DNA of 63,025 nt from Paulinella micropora (Eukaryota; Cercozoa; Imbricatea; Euglyphida), in contig BJOX01000154.1 of NCBI GenBank assembly GCA_009731375.1, positions 218,005 through 281,029 on the forward strand, written 5' to 3'. Made by a program: the position numbers and the translations under genes. Each line of letters opens with the position of its first letter. Within the stretch, counting starts at the first letter, position 1. Positions 1 to 12,370 of the stretch are shown here, piece after piece. A model generated the notes under the pieces. That model was given only the letters and a program-made list of their open reading frames with translations, did no database searches and was not told the origin of the DNA.

Positions 1-257
1 CCCCCCCCCCCCCCCCCCCTCTCTCTCCCTCTCGCTCTCTCTCTCCCTCTCCCTCTCGCTCTCTCTTTCTCTGTCTCCCTCTCGCTCTCTCTTTCTCTGT
101 CTCCCTCTCGCTCTCTCTCTCTCGCTCTCTCTCTCTCCCTCTCCCTCGCTCTCTCTTTCTCCCTCTCCCTCGGTCTCTCTTTCTCCCTCTAGCTCTCTCT
201 CTCTCTCCCTCTCGCTACCTTCCCCTCGTCTCGCTACCTCTCCCTCTCCCTCTCTCG

Positions 258-294
<37 letters not shown>

Positions 295-556
295 TTCTTT
301 CTTTCTCTTTCTTTCTCTTTCACTCTCTCTTTCTCTCTCTTTCTCTATCTCTCTCTTTCTCTCTCTCTCTCTCCCTCCCTCCCTCTCTCTCTCTCTCCCT
401 CTCTCTCCCTCTCCCTCCCTCCCTCCCTCCCTTCTCTCTCTCTCTCTATCTCTCTCTCTCTCTCTCTTGCGAGTCCCTTCGTCCCTTTCTCTTTCGCACA
501 CATACACACAATCAATTTCCATCTATCTACCTGCCTTCTTACCTCGCATAGTGCCC
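1..556. repeat. Pyrimidine-rich CT tract
   Basis: A C-run followed by more than 500 bases of CTCT, CCCT and CTTT words with a short TA run near 273-290. The long arginine/glutamate frames on the other strand are only the translation of GA repeats. No gene is visible. Confidence 0.9.
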
Positions 557-605
557 CCACATAATTTTCTTTCTAGCACACAAAACATGGAGCGATACAA
601 ACTAG

Positions 606-1001
606 ATAGACATTTATTTGACAGCTAGCTAGGTAGGTAGTAGGTAGGTAGGTAGGTAGGGTATGTGGAATAGATAGATGGATAGATAGGTTAGATTAGG
701 TTAGGTTAGATTAGATTAGATTAGATTAGATTAGACTAGACTACATGAGATTAGACTACATTACATTGCATTAAATTAGATTAGATCAGATTAGATTAGA
801 TTAGATCTAATTAGATTAGATCTAATTAGATTAGATTAGATCTAATGAGATTAGGTTAGATTAGGTTAGATTAGATTAGATCAGATCAGATCAGATCAGA
901 TTAGATTAGATTAGATTAGATTAGATGGATTGATTGGATTGGATTGGATTGGACAAGGATAGGGATAAGGATAAAGATAAGGATAGGGATAGATGGACAG
1001 G

Positions 1002-1066
<65 letters not shown>
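606..1066. repeat. GGTA, GATTA and GATA simple-repeat block
   Basis: A GGTA stretch near 628-660, then GATTA pentamers with drifting units (about 680-940), a GGATA/GGATT transition and a GATA array ending at the boundary of the R1 repeat. No coding signal. Confidence 0.85.
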
Positions 1067-1068
<2 letters not shown>

Positions 1069-1784
1069 GAGATATCGACTAATGTCAGAAAAAAGGAGCT
1101 TCTGATTTCGTCAACCAAGGAAGTCTGTAAAGTATTGACCCGATGCCCAGCTAAGCCGTGATGTTTGCACGGAAGGGACTGATACAGGCGATACCAAAGC
1201 TCCCTAGTACCAGGCGGGGCCAGGGCTCGTTCCATAAGCGCCCCTTGCAGAACGAGCTCCCACCTCCATTACAGAGGGCCCAGTAAGCAGATGGAGTTTC
1301 GAGACTGTTCGACAGTCTAGTATAAACCGACAGAGCACTGTGGGTTTTATTCCGGGCTCAACAAGCGAGAAAGGGCACCCTGAGGGAACAGGATTGTGCT
1401 TCCCGTCGCTATTTCGGCATGTGACTTACAGGCGTATGGCTAGGCACACATAAGGCACCCCACCACGGGCCCAGCACACCCACACCATCCCCTAATTCTC
1501 TGTCTGTCGACAGATGGCACCCATTTCAAAACATCAAGCCCAAGGGAGGGTCAGTGACACCTCAAGCGGCCTTGGTTCACTTCGTGGAGTAAGTAATGAG
1601 ATCAACTGATGAGATATCGACTAATGTCAGAAAAAAGGAGCTTCTGATTTCGTCAACCAAGGAAGTCTGTGGGTAAAGTATTAACCCGATGCCCAGCTAA
1701 GCCGTGATGTTTGCACGGAAGGGACTGATACAGGCAATACCAAAGCTCCCTAGTACCAGGCGGGGCCAGGGCTCGTTCCATAAG
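1067..1784 (-). repeat. R1 repeat, locus 1 (tandem, 1.3 units)
   Basis: One full ~541-bp unit (1067-1609) followed head-to-tail by a second unit cut at about 1784. The + strand boundary is GAGATATCGACTAATG right after a GATA array. The other end is ragged and runs into GATA again. Every copy carries the same short minus-strand frame beginning [13 protein letters not shown], which looks like a passenger of the repeat rather than a gene. The palindrome GACTGTCGAACAGTC lies inside the unit. Other loci: 14547-15243, 19311-19568 and 23715-24741. Confidence 0.9.
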
Positions 1785-1785
1785 C

Positions 1786-1827
<42 letters not shown>

Positions 1828-1854
1828 GTACATAGATAGGTAGATAGGTACATT

Positions 1855-1916
<62 letters not shown>

Positions 1917-1989
1917 GCTCCCGATTGTTTTCTCCTTCTCATTTGTTCATTTGTCGGCATGTGTAAAATCAAACAAAAAGCCCAAGGGC

Positions 1990-2061
<72 letters not shown>

Positions 2062-2170
2062 GTAGGTAGGTAGGTAGGTAGATAAAGTGTGCCTGCGTTT
2101 GTGCATAATTCATTTATGCGTAATTGAGCAAAAGTGTATTACCTACCTACCTACCTACCCACCTCCCTAC

Positions 2171-2218
<48 letters not shown>

Positions 2219-2250
2219 ATCTATCTATCCTATCTTTCCTTTTCGATGAT
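1785..2250. repeat. GATA arrays, then TATC array, before RPL17
   Basis: GATA arrays at about 1785-1915 and 1990-2080, separated by about 75 bases of non-repetitive AT-rich DNA, then CCTA/TATC from about 2142. The motif changes strand just before the RPL17 coding exons. No coding signal. Confidence 0.85.
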
Positions 2251-2253
2251 GCC

Positions 2254-2290
2254 AGGTTCTTGGAGAATGTGGAGGACCATAAGCATGTGA
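2254..2290 (+). repeat. Echo of RPL17 exon 2371 (5' edge)
   Basis: AG|GTTCTTGGAGAATGTGG and the bases after it repeat the start of the real exon at 2371 with several substitutions, and the acceptor AG is kept. TATC and CCTA repeats separate copy and exon. Confidence 0.8.
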
Positions 2291-2370
2291 CCTACCTAGC
2301 TACCTATGTACCTACCTACCTACCTACCTACCCACCTACCCTCGTACCTTCCATCTGTCGGTCATTCTAG

Positions 2371-4441
<2,071 letters not shown>

Positions 4442-4566
4442 AGCTAGCTCGGCGTCCAACGCTAAAGTCACAGTCACTTCCCCTTTGATTAAAACTCTGT
4501 CGATTTGAAGCCGCAGATGTTACTGATGTATTAATATTGCTAGGACAGTCTAAGTCAACAAAACTT

Positions 4567-4699
4567 GATTTTACTGTTTTTGACCGGCCCGTTAGATTCT
4601 CCTCTGCACGACGTTTCGACTTCACTATCTAGTTTTCTATTTCGTTCAGGAATGACTTGAAACGATCAAGTCAAAGTTCTTTTTAGAAAAGATCAACTA
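4567..4699. repeat. Old repeat, copy A, left part
   Basis: Directly downstream of RPL17. From about 4567 this AT-rich stretch aligns by eye with about 35117-35280 (shared words include TCTGCACGACGTTTCGACTT and TTTTTAGAAAAGATCAAC). At 4700 the similarity stops where the retroelement island begins, and it resumes at about 12371. The 4442-4566 stretch shows no feature beyond the RPL17 3' region. Confidence 0.75.
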
Positions 4700-4741
4700 T
4701 TATGTATTGCCCCCAACGATAGCTCGTACAAAGTCGGTAAT
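4700..4741. repeat. 40-bp direct repeat, left copy
   Basis: ATGTATTGCCCCCAACGATA and the following ~20 bases recur at about 12083-12122 with one or two differences, in the same orientation. The pair brackets the composite island. Confidence 0.85.
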
Positions 4742-6192
4742 GATCCCATCGCCTTCCTCGGTTGGTCGTTGATAAGATCATTCCGCGCTCTCCTTAGTTG
4801 CGCCTCTGTGATCTTCTCCTTCTTTCCGCTATGCTCTCGCGGAGACTTAGACTGAGTCCCCACCGCGCTTATGCAGTCAGACTTCTCCTTACTGTCCACC
4901 TCACTCTCCTCCTTCTCAGCTATCGGTGCCCGATAAGCATCGTCTTGGTCTATGCCAGCCTCCTTGTGGATGGGCGCCGCACCTCTTTGAAATAGTCCTT
5001 CATCCGTTTAACGCCTCCTCAACGGATTCATCTTCCAGTAAGAAGGGATCATACTTAATCAGCCTTCTTACATTCACAATTTGCACCTTCCCTCTATCAC
5101 TGATCTTGTAGTTCAGAGGTCACGTCTGTTCCATAATCTGATAAGGTCCTTTCCAGTGAGTGAACAGCTTAGAGCTGACTCCTTTCGGGACCTGAGGATG
5201 ATACAACAGTACAATATCCCCAACCTGAAACTTGATCTGATCCAAGTGCGCTTGTCGCACCCCTTCAGCATCAGTCTTTCGGCGCTCCGCCTCTCTATGC
5301 GCCCTGACTATTTGTTCCGCCTCCATCTTCACTCTAAGTCTCATCCCAAACAACTCATCCGCATCCGCCCAAGTGTCTTTTGGGTGAAGGAGCGAAGTCG
5401 GGATATCAGGCTCACGCCCATATACTAACTGATATGGCGAGATTGAGCTCTTCGAGCCTCCTAACGCCGTAGAGGGTAGACAGTTCATTGCAAACGCAAA
5501 TGATGGTGCTGCCTCGACCCATGCTCTTTGATTCTCCTTCTTCGTGCAATACATCTTTAGCGAGACTTTGAGGGGTCTGTGTACCCGCTCGATTTTCCCA
5601 TTTGCTCGCGGTTATAGGCAGTAACATATTGCCATTTCATCCCGTAATACTTAGATAGTTTGTCGATGACCTCGTTATTAAAGTCCGAGCCCTCGATCAG
5701 AACATATCTTTCTTGGTACTCCGATCTGTGAGATGATCCTATCGATCAGCGCCTCTGCAGTCGTCTTGCCGGTAACGTCTTTGACAGGGATGATCCACAC
5801 ATAGTTGATGGCTCTGTCAATAGCCGTAAGGAGGTATTTGTAACCATCCTTCGATTCTGGGAAAGGTCCCACATGATCAATGTGTATAAACTCAAACATC
5901 CCCGCATGAAGAGGAAATTCGCCAATCAGGCCGAAATTTGCCTTCAGTGGTGTTTTGTTTATCTTGCACGGGATGCATGCATCCACCGCCTGATCTATCT
6001 CCTCCTTCATCTTCTTCCACCAGAATCGCCTCGCTACGAACATATGAGTTCGTTGTCGACCCGGATGCGCCAAAAGTGGGCAATTGTGGGCTGCGACAAA
6101 TATAAATCGTCTCAGACTCTCCGGTACCCAAAGGGTCCATTTGTCCGGCTGTGACGCATAGCGACCGTGAAGCGTTGTAATGTACTATTAAT
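4700..6192 (-). pseudogene. Ty3/gypsy-type integrase fragment, frame-broken
   Basis: Minus-strand remnant of a Ty3/gypsy pol. Reading from 6192 downward: a zinc-binding H2C2 region (HPGRQRTH ... CIPC), then the integrase core with the first Asp in FIHIDHVGPF and the second in ICSDRG, then a part carrying the Glu region (ANGKIERVH) and the conserved tail KWKGPYQIME at about 5130. At least two frame changes (near 5680 and 5600) break the core. No reverse transcriptase lies upstream; the copia leader begins instead. The last part (about 4700-4900) encodes a polar tail ending in a 40-base stretch repeated at 12084. It is dead as a gene. Family assignment rests on motif order and is firm. Confidence 0.88.
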
Positions 6193-6486
6193 ACCCGTTA
6201 CTCCACCTAGTCAATTTACCGGTAATTTTGATAGTCTTAGTCATAGGCAGGTTCATAGGCCGGACAGTTAGAAATACCTTTATTACTGACAAGGACACTT
6301 TCTAGAGTATTCGCGAATCATAGTCTGGAATGCCTAGAATCAAATGAGTATTACCATTCTGTAAAGGTCATAACATCATAAGTTTGTGTGACCCAAAGTC
6401 ATTAAAAGTCTTTTCTTCGGTTATTCTTTACCCTTAGCGGGGTAGCTTCCCTAAACTCTGCGTTTGAGTGATAGATTACTTTGGTT
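6193..6486 (+). other. Leader between gypsy remnant and copia gag
   Basis: About 290 bases without an ORF. It should hold the copia 5' untranslated region and perhaps an LTR piece, but I see no convincing LTR ends or tRNA primer site. Confidence 0.5.
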
Positions 6487-8322
6487 ATGAGCCTTGACAA
6501 GGAGGCAAGCGTGCCAAAGCACGTATTGAGTCAAGTGCCCATATTCGAGGGCAACTACCAAAGCTTTTGGCCTTGGTCAAGCAAGTTTCAGAAGCACATG
6601 CAGGGGATATCTGTCCACGTGGCAGAGATGGTATCTGTGGCATTAGCCGACCCAGCTAAAGCCAAAAGGGATTTTCCTTACGACGAAGCAAGGGCTAAGA
6701 CGGCAGAAGACTTAGAAGAGCCCGACACGCCCATAAGTGATAGTGAGGAAGATGAAGAGTCAGACACCTCTCAGAGAGGAAGACAGAGACCCCAGACAAA
6801 GAAAGAAGATATCAAACAGCCAGAAGGTTGGGATAAAATGACAGCAGAACAAAAGAGAGAGTGGAAAGAGAAAGAAGCAAGGAAAAAGAAAAGACAAAGT
6901 ATGAAACAACACACAAGAAGAAAGACAGCTATCCGCAAAGAGAAGAAATATTATGAAAGGATGAAAACTTTGCAGTTATGTCTGTCTGTGGCTTTTTCCA
7001 AAGACAATGTATCTAATTTCCTGCGAACACAGAAGACGAAAGGACCCATTGAAGAGTTGATAGTAGTAAGAGATCAATGGGGAGGCATTTCCGGAGCAGG
7101 TAGGTACATGTTAGAGGAAGAGTTTGAGAGAACGAGACCAAGGGCAGGTCAGAGGTATGTAGACTGGCTAAATGAATTTCTCGCAAAGAAAATCCAGCTT
7201 GAAAGTTTACGTGGGGCGCCATTTTCCGATGAGGAAGCAAAGAGAAAGCTATTTAAGAAATTGCGCTACCATCCAGCTTTCGGGGATAAATTTCAGGTGG
7301 ACCTTTATGATCTCCCGGCCAGACTAAGACCAAATTTCTCGGAACTATGCGAAGCATCTAAGGAAAGATGGTTAATGTGGGAAGAAAAAGAAAGACGTAA
7401 CAATTTCCGTGAGAGAAAAACTCAAATTCGCAAAGACAACAACAAGAAATCTCGGGATGGCAAGCAGCGGCAAGAGACCAATCTCCTGATGGATAATAAA
7501 GGGAAAAGGGGAGACAATAAACCGGGACCAAAGACAGCTCCAAACTGGACGCTCAAAGTCACGTGTTTCGGATGTGATGCCAAAGGCCATACCATGAGAT
7601 ATTGTCCGGTGATTTCGGAAAAGTTCCTCAAAGAAGGAAAATTAAAACGGAATCAAACGGAAGACAAAGGCACGGAACAAGAAAAGAACGAACAAAAGAA
7701 CAGTTACAAAAACAAAAAGAAACCCTTTCATAAGAAAAAGAAAGCACTCACTTTGATAACAACCGGCAACGACAAAAACGAAGACGAACAAAGTGACTCT
7801 GATACAAACGTTGCTTTAATTCATATGGGGAACACTTATGATAAGAGCGATGATGATGAGGAAGAAAGAGAAAGAGATGACGAGCAACCAAGCTCACCTC
7901 ATCACAAATCTACAAGTCCCCAAGCCCTTTTGAACGATACAAAGACTACACCTAGGGTAGGGAATAGACATAGTGAGAGTGGAGAAGGACGGGAAGTGCG
8001 GTTAGTATCGGCCACCCTACGAGGTCCCTCCTCACTACGGGGAGAAGGCAAGGAAGAGCGGTTAGTATCCGCCACCCCACGATGTTCCCCAGTCACCCCT
8101 AACCCTAACGAAACTCCTTTGAGGCTTGAGAGTTCTTACGGAGTCACGCCTGACACAAAATGTGCCATAATAAACAGACGCAAAAACCGTGCAATGTTTC
8201 CGTTGAAAAATCAAAAGGAAAAGGAATATACGCAAATCACGCGAAACGATTATCTTATGCGAGGTACTGCGGATATCACGCCACACAAGACCCAGATTAT
8301 CAGGAGTTGGATTTGTCGGTAA
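6487..8322 (+). CDS. Ty1/copia-type retrotransposon Gag
   Basis: Structural capsid-type protein of a copia element. The first ATG in the frame is at 6487. About 610 codons are rich in Lys, Glu and Arg, with an acidic patch near residue 80, a UBN2/gag-like helical middle (LEEEFERTRPRAGQRYVDWL), and a zinc knuckle CFGCDAKGHTMRYC (CX2CX4HX4C) near residue 365 that would bind RNA. An internal duplication near 7970-8090 repeats the theme GEGxExRLVSAT. The frame closes at 8322, while a second frame carrying gag-like sequence opens at 8160, so the two overlap. It may have been intact recently, since no stop interrupts 1.8 kb. Confidence 0.85.
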   Translation: MSLDKEASVPKHVLSQVPIFEGNYQSFWPWSSKFQKHMQGISVHVAEMVSVALADPAKAKRDFPYDEARAKTAEDLEEPDTPISDSEEDEESDTSQRGRQRPQTKKEDIKQPEGWDKMTAEQKREWKEKEARKKKRQSMKQHTRRKTAIRKEKKYYERMKTLQLCLSVAFSKDNVSNFLRTQKTKGPIEELIVVRDQWGGISGAGRYMLEEEFERTRPRAGQRYVDWLNEFLAKKIQLESLRGAPFSDEEAKRKLFKKLRYHPAFGDKFQVDLYDLPARLRPNFSELCEASKERWLMWEEKERRNNFRERKTQIRKDNNKKSRDGKQRQETNLLMDNKGKRGDNKPGPKTAPNWTLKVTCFGCDAKGHTMRYCPVISEKFLKEGKLKRNQTEDKGTEQEKNEQKNSYKNKKKPFHKKKKALTLITTGNDKNEDEQSDSDTNVALIHMGNTYDKSDDDEEERERDDEQPSSPHHKSTSPQALLNDTKTTPRVGNRHSESGEGREVRLVSATLRGPSSLRGEGKEERLVSATPRCSPVTPNPNETPLRLESSYGVTPDTKCAIINRRKNRAMFPLKNQKEKEYTQITRNDYLMRGTADITPHKTQIIRSWICR

Positions 8323-8946
8323 GTCCCGTGTTGCGTCCCCCCAAATCTCCTTACTACCCAGACGAACGAGGTCTTAAAGCTGCGGCATTGGAAAAGTCTC
8401 ATAAAATTACGCAAAGACTGGTTTTCGGGGAATTTGAAACTTTGAGTGACACCAAAATTTCCACAAGTCCACAAGTCTCGCAAAATATTCCGCAACAACC
8501 ACGCAAACATAATCCATTTTCTAGTCAGCGGACCGGCCAGAGCAGAGAAGGGAGAGAAGAGAGTGGAGTGGATGAGGGAGAGCAACGACTTGGGCCCACT
8601 TCTGTCAACAAGTTTGGCAACCAAATAGGTCCCACCTCACAACAACTCCAAATCTCTAGTTCTAGACCAATCACAGCACTCCCACCAACACAGACAACAA
8701 ACACGCAACCCATCAACCCTCCCGTCATAACCTTCAAAGATATAAATGAAATAGCTAAAACGTTGATGAATGAGTGCGTGAGGGGAATGAATGGAGAAGT
8801 GATGCGTGTCGTGAGTGGCGAGCTAGAGAGAGATGACTTTTTGACTGACATAGTAAGAGCAATAGAAGGAGTGTACTTGGAGAGAGCAGTCAGACAGAGT
8901 CCCATCACTACACCTCCACAACTCACAGAAGATGGACAAGGTTAGG
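8160..8946 (+). CDS. Gag-extension frame ending in TAG ahead of protease
   Basis: A 262-codon frame overlapping the end of Gag by about 160 bases in another phase. It is proline- and serine-rich, then has an amphipathic segment (INEIAKTLMNECVRGMNGEV). Its stop TAG at 8944-8946 is followed in the same phase by the protease. The arrangement suits either programmed frameshift plus read-through or simple decay. No known domain recognised. Confidence 0.6.
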
Positions 8947-9411
8947 GTAGAGGAGTCTCTGAGGGTGAACTAGAAACAGAGACAGAGACAGAAGGAGAGA
9001 CAGAGCATGTACTGATACATGTGAGAAAAAGAGTTATGAAAAAGAGAGACATGACAGTACAGGATAGTGGAGCAAGCACAGACATATCATGCAGAGAAGA
9101 CAGATTGACGGATGTCGATGAGATAGACCCGGTAGAACTAGTGACAGGTAATGGAGAAAGGGAGTTGAGTAAGTCAGGAAGAGCTAGGCTGACTGTGATA
9201 GATGGGAAAGGAAGGCCTAGAGCAGTAGAAAAGAAGATGTTACTCGACACTACCTTACCAGTTAGCATAGTCTCTACAGGACAGATGGACCACAGACACA
9301 ACAGATCAGTCATCCACCAAAACGGACAGTTAGTAATACTCAAACACCCCATCCACATTAACGAGAGTGACATATTAGTAAGGGGAAGATTAACTAAGAG
9401 TATGATATAGA
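8947..9411 (+). pseudogene. Copia aspartic protease region
   Basis: In phase with the upstream frame after a TAG. The active-site motif is VQDSGASTDIS, and a later LPVSIVSTGQMD matches the end of a copia protease domain. The frame closes at 9411. Compared with the second copy of the following block (10409-10612), this one lacks two bases at the ATGATATAG position, which breaks the reading frame. Confidence 0.75.
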
Positions 9412-9500
9412 TGGGATGACGAATATGATGAACCATTGAAAGTCAACGAAAGATATGATCCTTTCGCAACAAGGGGGTAGAAGGGGAGGGAAGCCCCACA
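9292..9500 (+). repeat. Duplicated linker block, copy 1
   Basis: About 200 bases (HNRSVIHQNGQLVILKHP and onward) recur at about 10409-10612 with roughly a dozen differences. Copy 1 sits between protease and integrase, copy 2 between integrase and reverse transcriptase, just after a 10-N gap. Confidence 0.9.
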
Positions 9501-10395
9501 AATGAGAACAAAAACGAGACAAGTAAGCATGAAGTAAATAAGAGAGAGAAAGAATTACACGTAGATATAGTATTATATGAAGCTTACCCCAGAAAGTCAG
9601 ACAAACCTAGAAAGATAGGAATCAAGCTTTTTCACTATGCCTGTGAGCATTATGGGTTAACAAAGATGCGCTTATTGGCAAAAATTTTGAACATTAAGTT
9701 AGTTGGTGACGAGAGCGATGTGAGATTTTGCGAATCTTGCATGATAGGAAAGTCTAAACGTTTGCCACGTTTTGCAGTTAATACAATAGAAAGAGCCCAA
9801 AAGCCAGGTATAATTCTACACATAGACACATCAGGACCGTGGGCAACTAGATCAATAGGTGGTAAACGGTATAAATTTTCGGTCACCGACGACTACTCAC
9901 TGTTCATTCTTGACTTTTATTTAGCCCATAAGAATGAGTTTGTAGATTGCTTAAAACAAGCTGTAGCCTTTTATGAGAGACAGACAGGAAACAAAGTAAA
10001 GGAAATTCGCGCAGATCAAGAATTCCATATTCCGGAGGAAGTCATTAAGTGGTGGAAAAATATTCGCTTTATTTGGAAAACCTCCGCGACAAACGATAAA
10101 GACGGGAATCCTATTGCGGAAAAAGTGAATGATATTACGGCGGGGCCTGCACGAGCAATGAGATATCACGCTAAATTACCGCCGCAATTCTGGGCAGAAT
10201 TAGAACACGCAGCAACAACCATTCACAACATACTACCGGCAATTCACGGGAAACGCAAAGGAATTTCGCCCTATGAGCAGCTGTTAGGTAGAAAACCAAC
10301 ACTCTTTCATTTAAAACCAATAGGATGTATGGGTGTGTTACATATACCTAAGACTAAAGTGCGGAAGGGAGAGTACAGAGGGAAAAAGGTGATGC
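9450..10395 (+). pseudogene. Copia integrase, cut by a gap
   Basis: Starts with the GAG-pre-integrase zinc region: HYACEHYGLTKMR and then CESCMIGKSKR form the H..H..C..C set. The core follows: first Asp in ILHIDTSGPW, second in IRADQEF. The usual third acidic residue is expected in the stretch reading WKTSATNDKDGNPIAEKVND. HAATTIHNILPAIHGKRKGISPYEQLLGRKP is recognisably the core end, though I quote it only as a position guide near 10200-10300. The sequence runs into a 10-N gap at 10396. Order integrase-before-RT marks Ty1/copia. Confidence 0.85.
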
Positions 10396-10408
10396 NNNNN
10401 NNNNNGAG

Positions 10409-10612
10409 CACAAACACAACAGATCAGTCATCCACCAAAACGGACAGTTAGTAATACTCAAACACCCCATCCACATTAATGAGAGTGATATATTAGTAAG
10501 GGGGAGGTTAAGTAAGAGTATGATATATAGATGGGATGACGAATATGATGAACCATTGAAAGTCAACGAGAGATATGATCCTTTTGCAACAATGGGGTAG
10601 AAGGGGAGGGAA
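10409..10612 (+). repeat. Duplicated linker block, copy 2
   Basis: Second copy of the 9292-9500 block. Its frame stays open to ERYDPFATMG and then stops at TAG. The reverse-transcriptase frame begins in another phase. Confidence 0.9.
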
Positions 10613-12005
10613 GCCACAAGCGACACCACCCCAGTCACCACCTCAATCACCTAAGTCACCGCACAACGTCAACAACGACCGCCCAACAACACAGTTTGAT
10701 GAAGCTGAGGGGGAGATAGAGAATGTTGATGTCGATGCGAATGAGACTGAGAATGCATATGAAAATGAGCATGTGGAGAAGAATACACTGGATCACAAAT
10801 ATACACGCCTGCACACAAGTCCAGAGCCACATTATCCACAACAATCACCCACAGAGCACAAGATCAAATCACAAGAGCATAAAGATGAACAAGATCAAAC
10901 AGATCCACTAAAAATACATGAAAGAAGAGCATACGAAGGGAAATCATCACCATCTAAGGGATTAACGTGGGAGCAGAGTCAGAGAGTAACGGAGAGTAAC
11001 ATAATCCCTGGTAAAAGGCAGCGCAAGGCAGTAGAGAGATTTACCCCTAGCAGTGAGCCCAAGAGAGAGAAGAGAGAGGCTCAAGAGCAGATAGGTAAGG
11101 TAGTAAGAGTGCCAGCGCGTGCATGGGGAGATGGATGGGCAAAGAAAAAGTACGGTGAGGGATGGGAGAACATAGTACGGGTAGGGGTAGTCAGCAGAGT
11201 GTGTGACCCCAAAGATAGACTCGTAGTAAGAGACAGACCTCAGCCCACCCACATAGTTAAGTTTGAAGACGAAGAGGAACGGATGTTGAATTCGGAAATC
11301 CACAAATACTCCGTGAAAGATCCCGAATACCCGTTGCAAAGTCCCGCTAATATGTTTCTATGCGATGACCGTATGGTGGCAGATGAGATTCGTGATTTTT
11401 ATTTGTATGTAGACGTCAGAGTACCCAAAGATGTCATAGAGGCAGGTTTGACAGCTAAAGATGTTTTAGAGGGTATGAAAACAGAACTAAAAGCTCTTCA
11501 ATCTTTTAACACATACACATGGGTACCCCATAAGGAGGCAAGCAAGGCAGGAGTTAGTAAGGTAGTTAGATTGACATGGGTTCACAAAGTAAAGTTAGAT
11601 GAGAACGGGAAAAAGTTCATAAAGTCTCGTTTGGCTTTACGGGGAGATATGTTAGAACCTGGTGTTAGCTATAACCCAGATCAGCTCTTTGTTCCTTGCG
11701 CCGCGCACCGTTCACTTTTATTTCTTGCTAAACTATCTGCCTGGCACAAACACAAACTATACGGCATAGATTTTAAAAATGCATACCTAAATGCTCGCAT
11801 GAATGACCCTGTTTATGCATATGCGCCAGAGAGTGTAGACAGAGGAGGGCATGAGGGGATGATATGGCGTATAGATGGTGCTTTATATGGTGCACCACAG
11901 GCAGGAAGAAGATGGTATGAGATATTAGCACCCAAGTTAGAGGAGCTAGGTTTTAGGTTGCTAGATTCAGACTTATGTATGTTTGTAGAAAATGATAAAG
12001 CGTGA
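10575..12005 (+). pseudogene. Copia reverse transcriptase, truncated before the catalytic YVDD
   Basis: A 476-codon frame. The N-terminal part is a Pro/Glu-rich linker, then from about residue 300 the copia RT_2 domain: LTWVHKVKLDENGKK, the polymerase Asp in LYGIDFKNAYLNARM, and GALYGAPQAGRRWYEIL. It stops at 12003-12005 directly after DSDLCMFVENDKA, just where the YVDD box and then RNase H should follow. Both are absent, so the element is 3'-truncated and cannot be autonomous. Confidence 0.88.
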
Positions 12006-12082
12006 GACAGGTCAGTGAAAATTCACTCTGTTGCCTGTGTGGCAAAGCAGAAAGAAATCACCCTAGTGATGTGGACTCCAAA

Positions 12083-12122
12083 TGTATTGCCCCCAACGAT
12101 AGCTCGTAAAAAGTCGGTAATA
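12083..12122. repeat. 40-bp direct repeat, right copy
   Basis: Matches 4700-4741. On the minus strand it encodes the same ending (YELSLGAIH) as the gypsy remnant's last codons. Confidence 0.85.
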
Positions 12123-12204
12123 CAACCAAACACAGTCCTCAAGAATGAGAATGATGTCTCGTTGTATTAGCTTAGTGAAGCCAAAAAAAGGAAAACTGGA
12201 ACAG

Positions 12205-12323
12205 ACCAGGAATGACAGGTGCACCAGCTTATTTTTCAGTATTATTTGTCCGAATTGGACCTGATGCCATTTTATTCGGACAAATAATACTGAAAAATAA
12301 GCTGGTGCACCTGTCACCAGGAA
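12205..12323. mobile_element. Perfect 43-bp inverted repeat with 8-bp flanking direct repeat
   Basis: Left arm 12213-12255 and right arm 12274-12316 are exact reverse complements, with an 18-base loop. The word ACCAGGAA occurs immediately outside both arms (12205-12212 and 12316-12323, sharing one base with the right arm). This looks like a foldback MITE with an 8-bp target duplication (a hAT-like length), but an assembly palindrome or a transcribed hairpin are alternatives. Confidence 0.75.
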
Positions 12324-12370
12324 AAGGTACTTTTTACCTGCTATCCGGGGGGTGATGCATACAATTACCT

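Noticed and set aside
587-612. ATGGAGCGATACAAACTAGA as the missing RPL17 first exon (MERYKLD resembles the family start MVRYSLD)
   Set aside because: Only seven residues, merging into a GATA-like stretch with a stop soon after, and no middle exon exists before 2371.
921-1235. [13 protein letters not shown] frame as a real small protein
   Set aside because: It occurs in every copy of R1, continues into TATC-coded YLSI repeats, and has no gene context.
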